Part shown: one piece after another, positions 13,400-23,700 of the stretch
Layout: each line of letters opens with the position of its first letter
How positions within the stretch are numbered: position 1 is the first letter of the stretch
Source of the DNA: Prinia subflava
Lineage: Eukaryota > Chordata > Aves > Passeriformes > Cisticolidae
NCBI RefSeq assembly: GCF_021018805.1
Contig: NC_086251.1
Coordinates: 39,006,767-39,070,766 of the forward strand
DNA: 64,000 bases
Direction: 5' to 3'
Program-made: the position numbers and the translations under genes
Notes under the pieces: model-generated
Database searches by the model: none
What the model was told of the DNA's origin: nothing
Seen by the model: the letters and a program-made list of their open reading frames with translations, nothing else

Positions 13400-13600
13400 T
13401 TTAGGGCTTTTCTCTCACTGGCGATTGGCAGAAATATATGTGATTATTTTCCCCCAAAGTAATAAAATCGATAGTTTATAAAATAGTTTCAAAACATTAT
13501 TTCCTTGGTTATCCTTCCCCAGTCGAAATTTGGAACAGTTTCAAGCTAATGGAAAGATTGGCTTAATTCTGGATCCTGCCTTAGGGGCTCTATGGAAGAC
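13400..13600. promoter_or_regulatory. Candidate conserved element downstream of the NKX2-8 3' UTR
   Basis: AT-rich, non-repetitive sequence with CGATTGGCAG (CCAAT-like on the other strand), AATCGATAG, and TTCCTTGGTTATCC. No transcript evidence can be read. Confidence 0.25.
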
Positions 13601-13875
13601 ATGGCCGCTTAAAACGCAAAGTCTTGAGGAGCGAGAGTCTCCAGAGCGGGAGACTCCGGGCTCACGCTTCCCATAGGAGTTATCACCGCGTTTACAGTGA
13701 GATACTTGCAGCCAAATTTATTTGCCGTTTAGCGGCTCATATGGATAAAATAAACGAAGTTGAAAGTCAGATTCTACTGGGGCTATCGAGACAAGTATTT
13801 AAGATTTTATGGCACAGGAAGCAACCCTACGAATCAGTCCCAATCGTCAAAACTACACTTCTCCTCCGGGAAAAA

Positions 13876-13900
13876 TTTATTTGCCAAAAATCATTTTATT
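13876..13900 (-). terminator. NKX2-8: NKX2-8 polyadenylation signals (two AATAAA)
   Basis: Read on the minus strand, AATAAA hexamers lie at 13900-13895 and 13881-13876, about 340-360 nt after the stop codon. They predict a transcript end near 13.86 kb. Another AATAAA at 13722-13717 could serve as a distal site. The 3' UTR would cover about 13860-14236. Confidence 0.5.
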
Positions 13901-13989
13901 AGTCACTGGAAGAGTCAGCTATTTCAAAATACACTAGGTCGCTAGGATGATCATTAATTTTTAACAGGGAATCTCTCGAATGGGAGGAG

Positions 13990-15420
13990 GAGGGCAGGTT
14001 TTGCAAAATTCGCGCCTCACGCAGCATCCTCGCCCTCGGGTGAGGCCGGCGTAGGGAGCGTGGCCCCGGCCAGCCTGGTCCCGGCCTGCCGCCGCCCCGG
14101 GGCCGCGCTCCGCCGCCCGGCCCGCCCTGCCCGCCCGCGCCGAGCCCCGGCTCCTTCCCCGCGCCGCAGCCGGGGCTGGGGCGGGCAGCCCCGCTGCCTT
14201 GGCATGAGTCCGGCCCCAGAGGGCTGAGTGCCGCTGTCACCATCCCCAGGAGACCACGGCGGGGTGCGCTAAGTGCTGGTACGGGGGGAAGACGCCGAGG
14301 GCGGCGGCGGGCGGGCAGGCTCGGTAGCCCTGCAGGGCCAAGGCGGCCTGGGCGCTGCACCCCGCCAGGGCGCAGCCCAGCTTGGGGCGCGCTGCGGGCG
14401 CCGGTGGGCTGGCGGTGCAGCCGCGGCAGGGCTCCCCGTCCCGCACCAGCACCGGCACCACCACCCGGCGCAGCAGGGCGGGCGGGCGCGCCTGGGGGCT
14501 GCCGGGGCCCTCGCTCCGCGCCCGCTTCATCTTGTAGCGGTGGTTCTGGAACCAGATCTTCACCTGTGTGGGGGTGAGGCTGAGCAGCCGCGCCAGCTGC
14601 TCCCGCTCCGGCGCCGAAAGGTATCGCTGCTGCCGAAACCGCCGCTCCAGCTCCAGCGTCTGCGCCTTGGAGAAGAGCACCCGCCGCTTCTTCTTCTTCT
14701 CCTCGGCCTCCGAGCCGCGGGCGGGGAGCGACCTTTGGGTGGAGTCGGGCAAGCTCATCTCCGGGCCGCTCTCGTCGGAAGCTGGGGACAGCGAGGGGGT
14801 TAGAGAGAGGGAGCAGCCGGGGCCCGGGAGCGGGGCAGGCATCGAGGAGGCCGCCGAGAGCTGAAACGCCTCTCGTAGGAAGAGCCCCGGTTGTCTACCG
14901 GGCCGGATTAATCCCAACAGTCAACGAGAGATATGAGCTAACCCCACGAATACATTAAACCTAGCCCACGGCACGGAGCCGGCTGTCCTCCCGCGGAGGA
15001 CCCTCTTCTCCCCGCGGGAATCCCCTCAGGAGCCGCGCACAGCCCGAGGATTGCGGGCTGCCAGCCCTTGTGTTCCCTGGGAACTGAAGCAGAATATGGG
15101 GCTGCCCGGTCCTTTCATAACTGCTTTTCACTCTCCGCTCCATTACCTTAATGTCTAACTTATCCCGGTGGTGTTCCCGCACCCATGCAAGGGACCATCT
15201 CCCCCTTCGCACACACAGGTGTACAACGAACGCCGTTCAAGTGCGGCACCATTTCTGTGTGCGAGGCGCTACCAGTGCGCTCACAGCTGGGTCTGCCATC
15301 CACAGCCCGCCCGCCGCCGCGGCAGGTGCGCGGATGTCGGGAGGCGCGCAGGGCGCACCGCGGCGGCTCGGGGAGCCAGGCGAGGGGAGTGCTCCGCTTT
15401 CCCCCGCGGAGCGTGGCGTG
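13990..15420. promoter_or_regulatory. CpG island over NKX2-8 exon 2 and the 3' part of intron 1
   Basis: CpG dinucleotides are dense by eye, peaking across exon 2 and its 3' UTR. This is usual for developmental homeobox genes, where Polycomb-regulated CpG islands cover much of the gene. Confidence 0.75.
14237..14781 (-). other. NKX2-8: NKX2-8 coding exon 2 with homeodomain
   Basis: It encodes the rest of Ser56 through Trp236 and the TGA stop at 14239-14237. The homeodomain occupies 14516-14695 (residues 85-144): a basic N-terminal arm (KKKRRVLF), helix 3 with W48, F49, N51 and Tyr54, and a basic end (KMKRAR). The NK2-SD is at 14426-14470. The C-terminal third is Ala/Pro/Cys-rich and encoded by CpG-rich DNA, which creates long open frames on both strands; these are not genes. 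Confidence 0.96.
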
Positions 15421-16033
15421 GCCTCAAACCCTTCAGCACAAAAAACAGGATTTCTTGCAACAGTGAAACGGCGGTAAAAAAATAATCCTGGTAATGGGCT
15501 TCAACGATAAACTCACAGAGAGAGGGGGACACAGCCTGAGATTTTGGGTTCTGCCGTAGCTGGGAACATGCACAGACCTACCAAAAATAAAACAAACAAA
15601 CAACCCCAAAACCTCCCAAAATAACCCACAACAATACCCAAAAAACACCAAACCCTCTTTTCTGTCTCAAGATCGTGGCCGGGGCATTTTTGCTGTTTCG
15701 TTGTTGCGATTCAGTAATATTTTATAAAATTCCCAGCCTGGATTCCCCCGGTCCTGTAGGCTATGTACACTGTCAATTCGCTGCTTCGCATCTTCCTCGA
15801 AGGAATGGGGAAACAAATAAAAGATAATTGTGCGGAGATGGCGAATTCCTGTCCGTTTTATACTCACAGGGATAGTGATTTCTGTCTGTTTCTATCCACC
15901 CTCGATACGGCAAGCCGGTGTAGTTCTCCGCTGAGTGGTGATGGTCAGAGGCTTGCTTCACGCTATTAGCATCCTGCTCTGGTAAATCCAAAATGCTCCT
16001 CACTGTAAAACTGATCCTGCCAGATGTGGCCAT
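14237..16033 (-). CDS. NKX2-8: NKX2-8 homeobox transcription factor, join of two exons
   Basis: The coding sequence is the complement of 15868-16033 joined to 14237-14781: 711 nt, 236 residues plus a TGA stop. NKX2-8 (Nkx2-9 in mouse) is a nuclear NK2-class DNA-binding factor of ventral foregut and pharyngeal endoderm, ventral neural tube and, in chick, early heart. In order the protein shows a TN/tinman repression motif at residues 6-19 ([13 protein letters not shown]), a short linker, a homeodomain at 85-144 with WFQNHRYK in helix 3 and the NK2 hallmark Tyr54 (Y138), an NK2-specific domain at about 160-174 ([15 protein letters not shown]), and a C-terminal tail ending [14 protein letters not shown]. 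The homeodomain, NK2-SD and tail match human NKX2-8 (239 residues) as I remember it. The start ATG has A at -3 and G at +4 and begins MATSGR as in human; an in-frame upstream ATG near 16078 is rejected. NKX2-1 and PAX9, the expected neighbours, lie outside the window. Confidence 0.97.
14782..15867 (-). other. NKX2-8: NKX2-8 intron 1 (1,086 bp)
   Basis: The intron has a GTGAGT donor at 15867-15862 and a pyrimidine-rich acceptor (TGTCCCCAG) ending at 14782. It is phase 1. The acceptor-proximal part is CpG-rich up to about 15.42 kb. A low-complexity stretch, A/C-rich on the plus strand and T/G-rich in the transcript, lies at about 15575-15660. No other exon was seen in it. Confidence 0.93.
15868..16033 (-). 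other. NKX2-8: NKX2-8 coding exon 1
   Basis: It encodes residues 1-55 plus the first base of Ser56. The TN motif lies at residues 6-19 and recruits Groucho/TLE co-repressors in the NK family. The exon ends CCC T followed by the consensus donor GTGAGTA at 15867-15861. The split codon T|CT gives Ser, so the junction reads HYP-S-SDES, as in human. The linker at residues 20-50 (a His triplet, then LPYRGW) is less conserved. Confidence 0.95.
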
Positions 16034-16188
16034 GGTAGGTTGTGCACACCCCCGCCCCCCAAAAAAATAGCACCCCAAACCGAATCCCCTTCCTTAGAAG
16101 CTGCGAGGAAAGGACTGCCTTCAGTTACTGGGGAATCTCTCGGTTCAAGAGGACCTTCCTTTCCATCGCCACCTAACCCCAAATATTA
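16034..16188 (-). other. NKX2-8: NKX2-8 5' UTR (inferred)
   Basis: This is the roughly 155 nt between the ATG and the start site expected 25-30 bp downstream of the TATA box at 16219-16212. It ends in a G-rich segment, then the strong start context ACCATGG. The upstream boundary is inferred from TATA spacing only. Confidence 0.55.
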
Positions 16189-16209
16189 GTGTCGTTTACA
16201 GAGGTGTCC

Positions 16210-16223
16210 TGTTTATATAAACA
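16210..16223 (-). promoter_or_regulatory. NKX2-8 TATA box inside a forkhead-like palindrome
   Basis: TGTTTATATAAACA is a perfect 14-bp palindrome. It contains TATATAAA on the minus strand (16219-16212) and two outward TGTTTAT half-sites resembling forkhead motifs. It lies 177 bp upstream of the NKX2-8 ATG, which suits a core promoter. TATA use is inferred from position and sequence. Confidence 0.7.
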
Positions 16224-16294
16224 GTCCTCCCCACTGCAAACACTGCCTGCTTTCAAACCGTCCCTGTCTATAGGATGCTAAGTACCTGAATTAG

Positions 16295-16301
16295 TCAAGT
16301 G
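16295..16301 (+). promoter_or_regulatory. NK2-type binding motif upstream of the NKX2-8 TATA box
   Basis: TCAAGTG matches the NK2-family core T(C/T)AAGTG and lies about 75 bp upstream of the TATA palindrome. The motif is short and recurs by chance in the window (for example near 37364, 49920 and 53409). Auto- or cross-regulation by NKX2 factors is only a hypothesis. Confidence 0.3.
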
Positions 16302-17079
16302 CTAAAGCCCTAATGGGAGTAGGTGTAGCCCCCCCTCCCGCCACCCCATGAGAGAATAACCCGTTACCTCCCAAAGACAGCAGGAAACAGGCGTCATCAT
16401 TACATATTCTGTCTGATTAGCCAAAAGTGGGGACAGATAATGGTAATTGTTAGCAGTGAATAACATCTTGGGTGGCATGTGGATGACCAACAACCACCCC
16501 CCTCCATCCGCCACCGAAGCCACCAGCGTCCCTTCTATCCGCAGACAAAGTGAATCCTCCCAGGACATCCGCAGAGCATGCCGAGAGCCCCCTCCCCACT
16601 TCTCCCTCTTTATTTCCCCCCTCTCTTGCCTCTTGCTTTAAATCTGGAAGGAATTTAAATCGTTATTTGTTTTATTTGCGGGGCTGTTTGCAGTGCTACC
16701 TCAAATTCTCTTCTTCTTGTTAGCAGGTTTCCTACCCTCAACGGGACATTTTTCACACCTCGGCTGAGCTCTCGGCCGGGAAGCGTAGGGGGTGTATGCT
16801 TTAAGGAATGGGATCTCTGGGATAGGGGAGATTGCGTCTCCTGGGCATGGTAGATGGATCTCTTTTTCTCGAGAAAGATGATGGCGGGAGCTTGGCATAC
16901 TCGGTCCATAAGAAAAGAGTCGGGAGGCTGGTAGGGGTAATATTCTTTTTATTATTATTGTTATTATTTAGATCACCAGTTTGCGTTGTACTAACCTAGG
17001 GAATATCCCCTCGGCCTGGGTGTGTGACTCAAACGACTCCAGCTGGGGAGAGGGGGAAAAGATCAAACACGGCGCCTCT

Positions 17080-17930
17080 ATTTATCCGGGCCGTCCCTGC
17101 CTACCGCCGCTTCATCTGCCGAAAGAGGCAGCAAACGAGGCCGAGCACCGGCGCCCCCCGGGACGGCGGTGCTGACACCGTCTGGGCACGGTTCGGGGGC
17201 GGCCGGCGGCAGCTCCACGGGACAAGCAGCCTCTCTCAGCTCCACCTGCCCTCATCCTTTCACCGCGCGGCCCCGTCCCCACGCCAGGCTGCGGCCGGGC
17301 TTTGCCCAGCCTCGGTGGCCGAGGACTTGTAAGAAAATACGATACAGAAACAAGCAGTCCAGCACAGCCGCAGGGACAGGGCTCGGTGCCCACTGCAGGG
17401 CGGCGGTAGAAGTGACCGATGGGGGCGATGTTTCACGCGGGTCGCGCTGCGTGGGTCGAGCCGTGGGACCGCAGCGGGCGGAGGCGGGACACGCTCCCCG
17501 CCCGCCGCCGCCCCCTTCCCCACCGCTCCCCGCCGGTCTCACGGAAGGGACCGGCGGGGCCCTCGGAAAGCAGCGGGAGGAGAGTCCGGCTGGATGGAGC
17601 AAAGCCTGGAGGAAAGGAGACACCGAGGCTCTCCCCGTAGATGAGCTTTCCTTTGAACGAGGCTCTCACAGCTCATCCCCGACGGGGGAACGTCGCGGAA
17701 CCCTGCGGCGATGCGCTGCAGGCCCGCAAAGGGAAGCTCACGCGGAGATACTCTCCTCCCGGCCGCTTTGTCGGTTCTAATTTCCCTGTCCAAACAGGCA
17801 TCTATAAGCTATTGTGTATAGATTATATCTATCCAGCCCCTCTCTCGCCCCCCAGACCTGCTGCCCGCGTGCCCCCGGCCGCCCCCGACCCTCCCCGCCC
17901 TGGTCTGGGTGTCGCTTCTGGGAGCGGCTA
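17080..17930. promoter_or_regulatory. CpG-rich block upstream of NKX2-8
   Basis: Dense CpG with GGCGG and CCGCC motifs, about 1 kb upstream of the NKX2-8 promoter. Open frames on both strands overlap and follow GC content, so none is called as a gene. Confidence 0.65.
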
Positions 17931-17949
17931 CAATTCTCGGGGAAAACGT

Positions 17950-18240
17950 CAATAGAGCAATAACGACAAGGCAGAGGTGAGATTTATATCGGCGAGATTT
18001 GTGGGCGAGATGAACGGGGCACAAGGCTTCATTTGGCCACCTTCCCGCATATTTCTTCGAGGCTGGACAGGCTCCATATAAACGATTCCCAGGCCGTGAT
18101 TACTGCAGCCACCTATCAAGCGTGCCTGGTGACAGTAGTTATCTCCCAGCTCCGAGCACAGCCTCCCAGCCGTCCTGGGTGGTCGGAGCGAGGGGAGCAC
18201 AAATACATGCCAACTGCTAGGCGGTGAACAAAAGGGAAAT
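17950..18240. promoter_or_regulatory. Candidate conserved enhancer upstream of NKX2-8
   Basis: Repeat-free segment with CAATAACGAC, TTTATATCGGCGAGAT, CGTGATTACTGCAGCC, CCTATCAAGCG and GTAGTTATCTCCC. GATA-type (TTATCT, CTATCA) and homeodomain-type (GATTA) cores sit close together. Confidence 0.4.
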
Positions 18241-18490
18241 GTAGCCCTATGTCCCGGACCTGTTGGAAGCATTTGTTCCAGTCAAGATTTTGCATTTGTT
18301 CAGATCTGGAATAATAGGTGATTGACGCCTTCCCACAATGTGCTTTAACTCTCCGGGATAAATCGGAGCTTGTTCCTTGTTGTCATGGTTTTCAATAGGG
18401 TTCAATGGGATTGAACCACTATCGACTCTGCTTTACGTCTCCGGCAGCCCCGTCCATACAAATTTATTAGTTACGTCTTTTTAAATGAGA
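18241..18490. promoter_or_regulatory. Second candidate conserved element upstream of NKX2-8
   Basis: High-complexity sequence with TGATTGACGCC, CCTTGTTGTCATGG, a near-duplicated GGGTTCAATGGGATTGAACC partial palindrome at about 18399-18418, and TTTATTAGTTACGTC. No transposable-element similarity was recognised. Confidence 0.4.
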
Positions 18491-18499
18491 TTAAATTGA

Positions 18500-18710
18500 A
18501 ACGACGTGTCCATCCTCAGCGGATCGGCTACTCCCGCGGTCGCCCCCGTGTCCCCTTCGGCCCCGGCTGCCCGTGTCACCGGCGGGGCAGCCCGCGCCCG
18601 GCGGGGCTGGGGGCACGGCCCCCGGCCAGGTACAGCCACGCTCACCTGCCTGGGCCGGCCCGCAGCGCCGCCGCTGCCCCGCGCTCCCCAGAGCCCCGAG
18701 TATAAAAGGC
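18500..18710 (+). promoter_or_regulatory. CpG-rich block with a plus-strand TATA box
   Basis: The block is CpG-rich and ends in GAGTATAAAAGGC, a canonical TATA box (TATAAAAGG at 18701-18709). A plus-strand transcript would start near 18730, pointing away from NKX2-8. No protein-coding exon could be assigned to it. Confidence 0.45.
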
Positions 18711-18746
18711 GACCGAAAAGTGCTTATTAATATCTTGGCCCCACGG

Positions 18747-18758
18747 GCAAATATTTGC
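18747..18758. repeat. Perfect 12-bp palindrome GCAAATATTTGC
   Basis: It lies about 40 bp after the TATA box at 18701, near the predicted start site. Half-sites resemble an octamer/POU core (GCAAAT), though function is unknown. Confidence 0.6.
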
Positions 18759-18784
18759 TGAATGCCTGCGCAGGAGAGTTTCGC

Positions 18785-18804
18785 GGGGGGGGGGGGGGGG
18801 GGGG
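18785..18804. repeat. Poly-G tract (20 G)
   Basis: An uninterrupted run of 20 G downstream of the TATA-containing CpG block. It could form a G-quadruplex. Homopolymer length is often wrong in assemblies. Confidence 0.95.
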
Positions 18805-19319
18805 TGTCCACTAGGGGAGGGGAGGGGGCCGGGGTTCAGAGCGCCACAAACTTATACAGTATCCGAGGTGGCTCTTAAGAGGAGTTTGCCAAGGACACTC
18901 TACAGAAACTGCAAAAACTTTGCAAAGAAAAAAGTCAGGATGAGAGAAAGAGAGTCTACTTCAGTGACCTCTCTTAGCCTTTTAATCTATTTAACATCCT
19001 AAGCCCACACTGATGTGTGGAAATAAGTAAATGGTACTCTTCAAGCCTTAAGAGCTCTTCAGCGTCAAATATTTGCACTTACTCTTAGAGTTTTTTCTCA
19101 AATAGCGCAAGACACATTCCCCTTGGACGAGCCGAGCTGTCTAAATATACCTACGCATTGTTATCTGCGGGAAACGGTTTGCTTCAAAGGCAGAACGTAA
19201 TAACCTGCAATGTTTCATCTCTGGGGCTGCATGAGACAGACTTGGACTCTTTTCAGCTCTGGCTGCCCGGCCTCATTTCGGGTTTTGCCGTTCAGATTTC
19301 ACTCTCCCCTGCCAAACTC

Positions 19320-20040
19320 CTGCGTGTCTGCCCACGGGACCCCGGGCCTGCCGTTCCCCTGGGGAGGCATCCCTGGACCGAGAGCTGCCTCTGGCGCTCA
19401 CCCCTCTGTACAGGCCGCCGAGAGCCGCCTCTCCCCCGACGGTACCTGCGGGGAAGAGACGGGGCGATGGTTTCTCCGGACTGTAAAAAGCACGAGGCAG
19501 GGCCCAGGTTGTGCTCACCGCAGCTGCGGTGGGTCCTATGGCAGGATCCGCCGCGCCCTGAGCCCCACGGGCGGAGACCTTTTTGGCCTCCACGGACCCG
19601 CGGGGGATGGCCGCGTGTGCCCCACCACCTGGTCCCCCCAGATAAATCCACAGAAACACTTCTGTCCCCACAGGCCCTTGACAGTTTTAATGAATTTTCA
19701 CCTTTCCAAGGCGGTTCGGAAAAATTAAAATCCTTGCTTGTTTTCACGCTGCACGAGGCTCCTGCGAACGGGGGCAGAGGGCAGAGGAGCCCGGCCTGTC
19801 CCGCAGCCGCCGCAGCGGAGCGAGAGGGGAGCGGTGGCCCTGGCACCCCGTAGGCAGCTCCGCCCCGCGGGGACACTGCTGGAGGTAACCCTGCGGCGTG
19901 GACCGGCCTGCTCCGGGCACGGACCGCGGGCTCCCTGCCCGAGGGGCGGCCCGGCCCGCTGACGGTGTCCCGGGGCTGCCTCGGACCGTCCCGTCGAGGC
20001 TCCCGCCGCGCCCTTGGCCCGCACTCCTCCTTTCCAGCCC
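19320..20040. promoter_or_regulatory. CpG-rich block, no gene assigned
   Basis: Long open frames occur on both strands (231 and 257 codons, overlapping), the pattern expected of CpG-rich DNA. The translations are Arg/Pro/Gly/Ala-rich with no recognised domain. Confidence 0.5.
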
Positions 20041-21300
20041 CCGCTGTAAAAACACCTCCGACCACCTGAGAAAATAGCGGCTTTTTCTATAATTCTTTTT
20101 TTTTTCTTTCTTTCTTTGCTTTTTTCTTTCTTTTTCTTTCTTTCTTTTTTTTCTTTTTTGCCCTACTTGAATGGGTTCATTTACTGTGCTCAGTGGAGGA
20201 TTGCAAAGCAGATTGACCAAATCGATGTATGTGAGATGCAGAAATAAAGTATTTTCCTGAACCAGTTGATCGTCCCTACACTTCCATAGATGAGGAGAGA
20301 AAGGAAAAACAAAAACAAAAACAAAAACAAAAAATAAAATAAAAAAACCCCCAAAAACCAAAAAAAAACCCAAAAGAAAATATTATCAGTACAGAGTCCG
20401 TCTGACTCTGATTGGTGTAATCCTGACTTTAAGGAGGAACTCTCCACAGTATTTCTGCAGGAGCGTTAAATGCAATACACTGAACTGACTGAAATGAAAA
20501 CCTGACCTCACAGAATTTAATGTGAACCTCAGAATTTATATTAAATTTTAAATTTTAATTTTAAATTTTTAATTTAAAAATCCACCTTTTATGTAAAAAC
20601 CAAAGAATCCTTTGTTTCATTTTTCCCCAATAATGAACTTTCCCATAAATGTACACCCTTTTCTTTCATCATCTGAAAGTAGTACCTTTTATCTTTCCCC
20701 CTAAACTGCAAACCAGCTTTAGACTTTGAAAATTAATATAACCTCTTGTTCGTCCTTTTGCTTTGCAACTGATAGGCATTACAATACACTTTCTAATTAG
20801 GGCAAGACTGTGGAAGACATGGAATTTACCCTCCGGGAAAACTAATTTCTATGCATTTCTGTACGTTGTCTCTCTTTTGTCTCTCTTTCCTTGTAGAATA
20901 ATGAAATTGGATGTGCACATTTCTTGATACACCCGAACAACCTGCACATCCTTTATTTCTCTTTTTTTTTCTTTTTTTTTTTTTTTTTTTTAAATCACTA
21001 TTCTTAATTTTAAGTCCTTAAATACATTCACTTTAACCTATTAAAGACCTCAACGAACAAAATAAAATTCTTTCTTTGGTAGCCAATTTTGAAGATGCTT
21101 ATTCTCTGGTGCACTAACTTCCATCCCATCGAAATCATGAGCACCTTTGGTATCAGTTTTATTTTGCTGGATTTTTTTTTTTTTTTTTTGCCTTTTGTTG
21201 TTGTTGTTGTGGTTTTTGTTTTATTTTTTTATTATCATTTATTATTATTTTTTTAATTTAAAATAAATAATAATTATTAAATCTGATATGTGCTATCCAA
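20041..21300. other. Low-complexity AT-rich stretch
   Basis: A T/C-rich tract at about 20090-20160 is followed by an A-rich CAAAAA tract at about 20305-20380. AT-only TTAAATTT repeats occur at about 20530-20580 and T-runs at about 20961-20991 and 21172-21190. No gene was seen. Confidence 0.7.
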
Positions 21301-23139
21301 GACTTACGCTTTTTATGAAACCCTCCATTTTCCACTCTGCATTAAAACAAGAGACTTTGCTTCTTGAAACAGGGATGCCTCACAGCAGTGGAGGATTCAG
21401 GACGGAGTTTTTTATTTGCTCTGTGTGATCACCCTGGAGAAATTATTTTGTGAGTTGATTGAAAGCAAAGTAGTAAGGGACAAATGCCCCTTGCTCTGTA
21501 AGTTGGTTTGGGACTAGTTTGAGCAGAGCCAAACTGGTGTAGACATGAGCAGGGCTAGCCAGCTGCCTGTGCTTTTCTTCCTTTGGGCTTCTTGAAGCTC
21601 AGCTCTCAGGAAAGACTGAGAGGGTGGGGCTTTTGCTTGCCACTGTGCTTAGTTGGCTCGTGAGACTGCAGCAGTTGCTCTGTTCAGAGCTGGCTGGAGT
21701 ACAAGCTCTGTACCTGCCACCTCTGCAATGCTATTTGTGTCTGCTCAGTTTTTATCCCTCGCTCTCAGCCTTCATGGGATGCACGGAGAGGCAGGAGCAG
21801 GTGCCAGCTGAGGGGTAAGGCATGCCCAAGACAGGGCATAATCGTGGGCCCAGATTCAGCTCCTGTCTGGTCCATGTGTGTGGCCTCTTCTCCTTCCAGT
21901 GTAACACACCCGTGCAGGATGCTCAGGCTCCCGGGTGGAGATGGTTCATCCGAAGCTCGGGGGCAGCCAGGAGCTTCAATGACTTTGGAAGGGAGCAGTT
22001 CTCAGGCAGAGGCAGCGACCCTGACCCAGATACACCCAGCATTTAGGCACCTAACCACTCTTTACTTCAAAGGGAATTAGGTACCCAAAGCCTCTTGAGA
22101 ATCTGGCTCCAAAACTGAAGTTGGTGGTGCTAAGAAAATGGGGTGAGTGGCAAGACAGAAGGAATGTCCTTAAGCAATTGTTAAGAAGCTGCAACAGAGG
22201 ACAAAAGTTTCCTTGGGGGAAGCTGTCCTGTTGACCAACACCACCACATTCAACAGACCTTCATAATGACAAAAGGCATTTTGTGCTTTGGATAGTTTAG
22301 AAGGATATATACTTGTTTTCAATGTGTAATTCCTTGTTCTCCAATATATTATATAACTTACATTTTAAAGTAGTCTGAATTATCCCTATTGTTTGCACAC
22401 TGTTGACTACAGCAGCCTTTAAAACACAAAGTAAGATAACTCTGATGACTGTATGTGCAGTTAGCTGAGTGAAGCTATGGTGGCTCACATACAGTGAGTG
22501 ACAGAGAGGTTTTGGCTGTACAAATTACTGTGAGGGAGTTTACAGGGGAGTCACATTCAGAGTATAGCAATAAAATCAGCTTTTATATTTGACTGTATAT
22601 GAGCCAAAGCCCAGATGTACATGTCTCAATTTCCATGTAATTAAAAATCAGATTATGATTTTTTTAGATTTTTATGACTTGATATTTAGCTAGTTTTTTG
22701 CTCCCACAAATGTATGTTATAAAAAAGATTGTTCCAGGTTTGTAGAGCAAGAAGCTCAGTTTATTTTCACTTACAACAAGCTTCACACATATATTTCTCT
22801 ATATTTTATGCATGTAAATGCATACACACACTTTTGATACTCGTTATTTAACATAATATTGGTCTTTATATGTCACAGTTGATGATTCTTCTTGTCTTCC
22901 TCGATGTCTGCATCTACAGCTATCTTGGTTTTCTTCTCTCAACCCATGGTTTAGCTCTTTTTTCCCTTATTTTTCCCTCTCCACAGTTTATATTTTGAAG
23001 CTTATTTGCAGTCATTTTCTGACAGTAACATGAAGTACTGAACATCCTCTGCCCTCAGAGGTTGCATTAAGAAGCCAGGAAAACCTGTAGTAATTTCTCT
23101 ATCCTGTTGCACTTTCTTAGATGCTGTTAATAAATTTCC
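21301..23139. other. Intergenic DNA, no gene seen
   Basis: Unique sequence. A small hairpin AAAAATCA-GATTA-TGATTTTT lies at 22643-22663. No repeat family or exon was recognised. Confidence 0.5.
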
Positions 23140-23700
23140 TGGCTTGTACCAGAAACAGTGTGGTCAGCAGGACTAAGGAAGCAATCCTCCCCCTACACTT
23201 GGCACTGGTGAGGCCACACCTCAAATCCTGTGTTCAGTTTTCAGTCCCTCACTAAAGAAGAAGGACATTGAGGTGCTGGAATGAGTGCAGAAAAGGGCAA
23301 CAAAGCTGGTGAAGAGTCTGGAGTGCAACTCTGATGAGGAGCAGCTGAGGGAATGCATAATCTTTTCACTCTCTTCAGCTACCTGAAAGGAGGTCATAGT
23401 GAGCTGGAGATCTGTCTCCTCTCACAAATATCAAGTAACAGGACAAGAGGAAATGGCCTCAAGTTGCACCAGAGGAGTTCTAGACTGGATAGTAGGAAAA
23501 ATTACTTCAATGAAAGGATTGTCAAGCAATGGAACAGTATGTCCAGGGAAGTGTTGGAGTCACCACCCCTGGAGGTATCTAAAAGACCTGCAGATGTGGC
23601 ACTTAGGGACATGGTTTAACGGCAGACTTGGCAGTGCTGGAGTAGTGGTTGGACTCAATGACCTTAGAGATCTTTTGCAACCTAAATACTCAAAACTGAG
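23140..23700 (+). mobile_element. CR1 LINE 3' fragment (sense on plus)
   Basis: It reads as CR1 in forward orientation: ACTGGTGAGGCCACACCTC, GTGCAGAAAAGGGCAACAAAG, a degraded GGAGTCACCACCCCTGGAGG and the terminal GTGGTTGGACTCAATGACCT. It includes the end of the reverse transcriptase region and the 3' UTR. Short open frames within it are relics. Confidence 0.92.

Noticed and set aside
1..13850. NKX2-1 on the left side
   Set aside because: No second homeodomain or NKX2-1 N-terminal sequence is readable. It should lie further left.
13899..14360. 153-codon minus-strand frame overlapping the NKX2-8 C-terminus
   Set aside because: It is out of frame with NKX2-8 and driven by GC content, with no start or splice support.
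14273..14803. 176-codon plus-strand frame antisense to NKX2-8 exon 2
   Set aside because: It is a mirror of the constrained GC-rich homeobox exon. It reads as low-complexity Arg/Gly/Leu.
14782..14917. In-frame extension of exon 2 upstream to a Met (MGLIRPG)
   Set aside because: It lies in the intron. The acceptor at 14782 and the exact human-like junction with exon 1 explain the real protein.
19158..20065. Opposing open frames of 231 (plus) and 257 (minus) codons
   Set aside because: Both strands are open at once and no domain is recognised. This fits CpG content, not coding.
22643..22663. AAAAATCA-GATTA-TGATTTTT hairpin
   Set aside because: 8-bp AT-rich arms are expected by chance in this composition.
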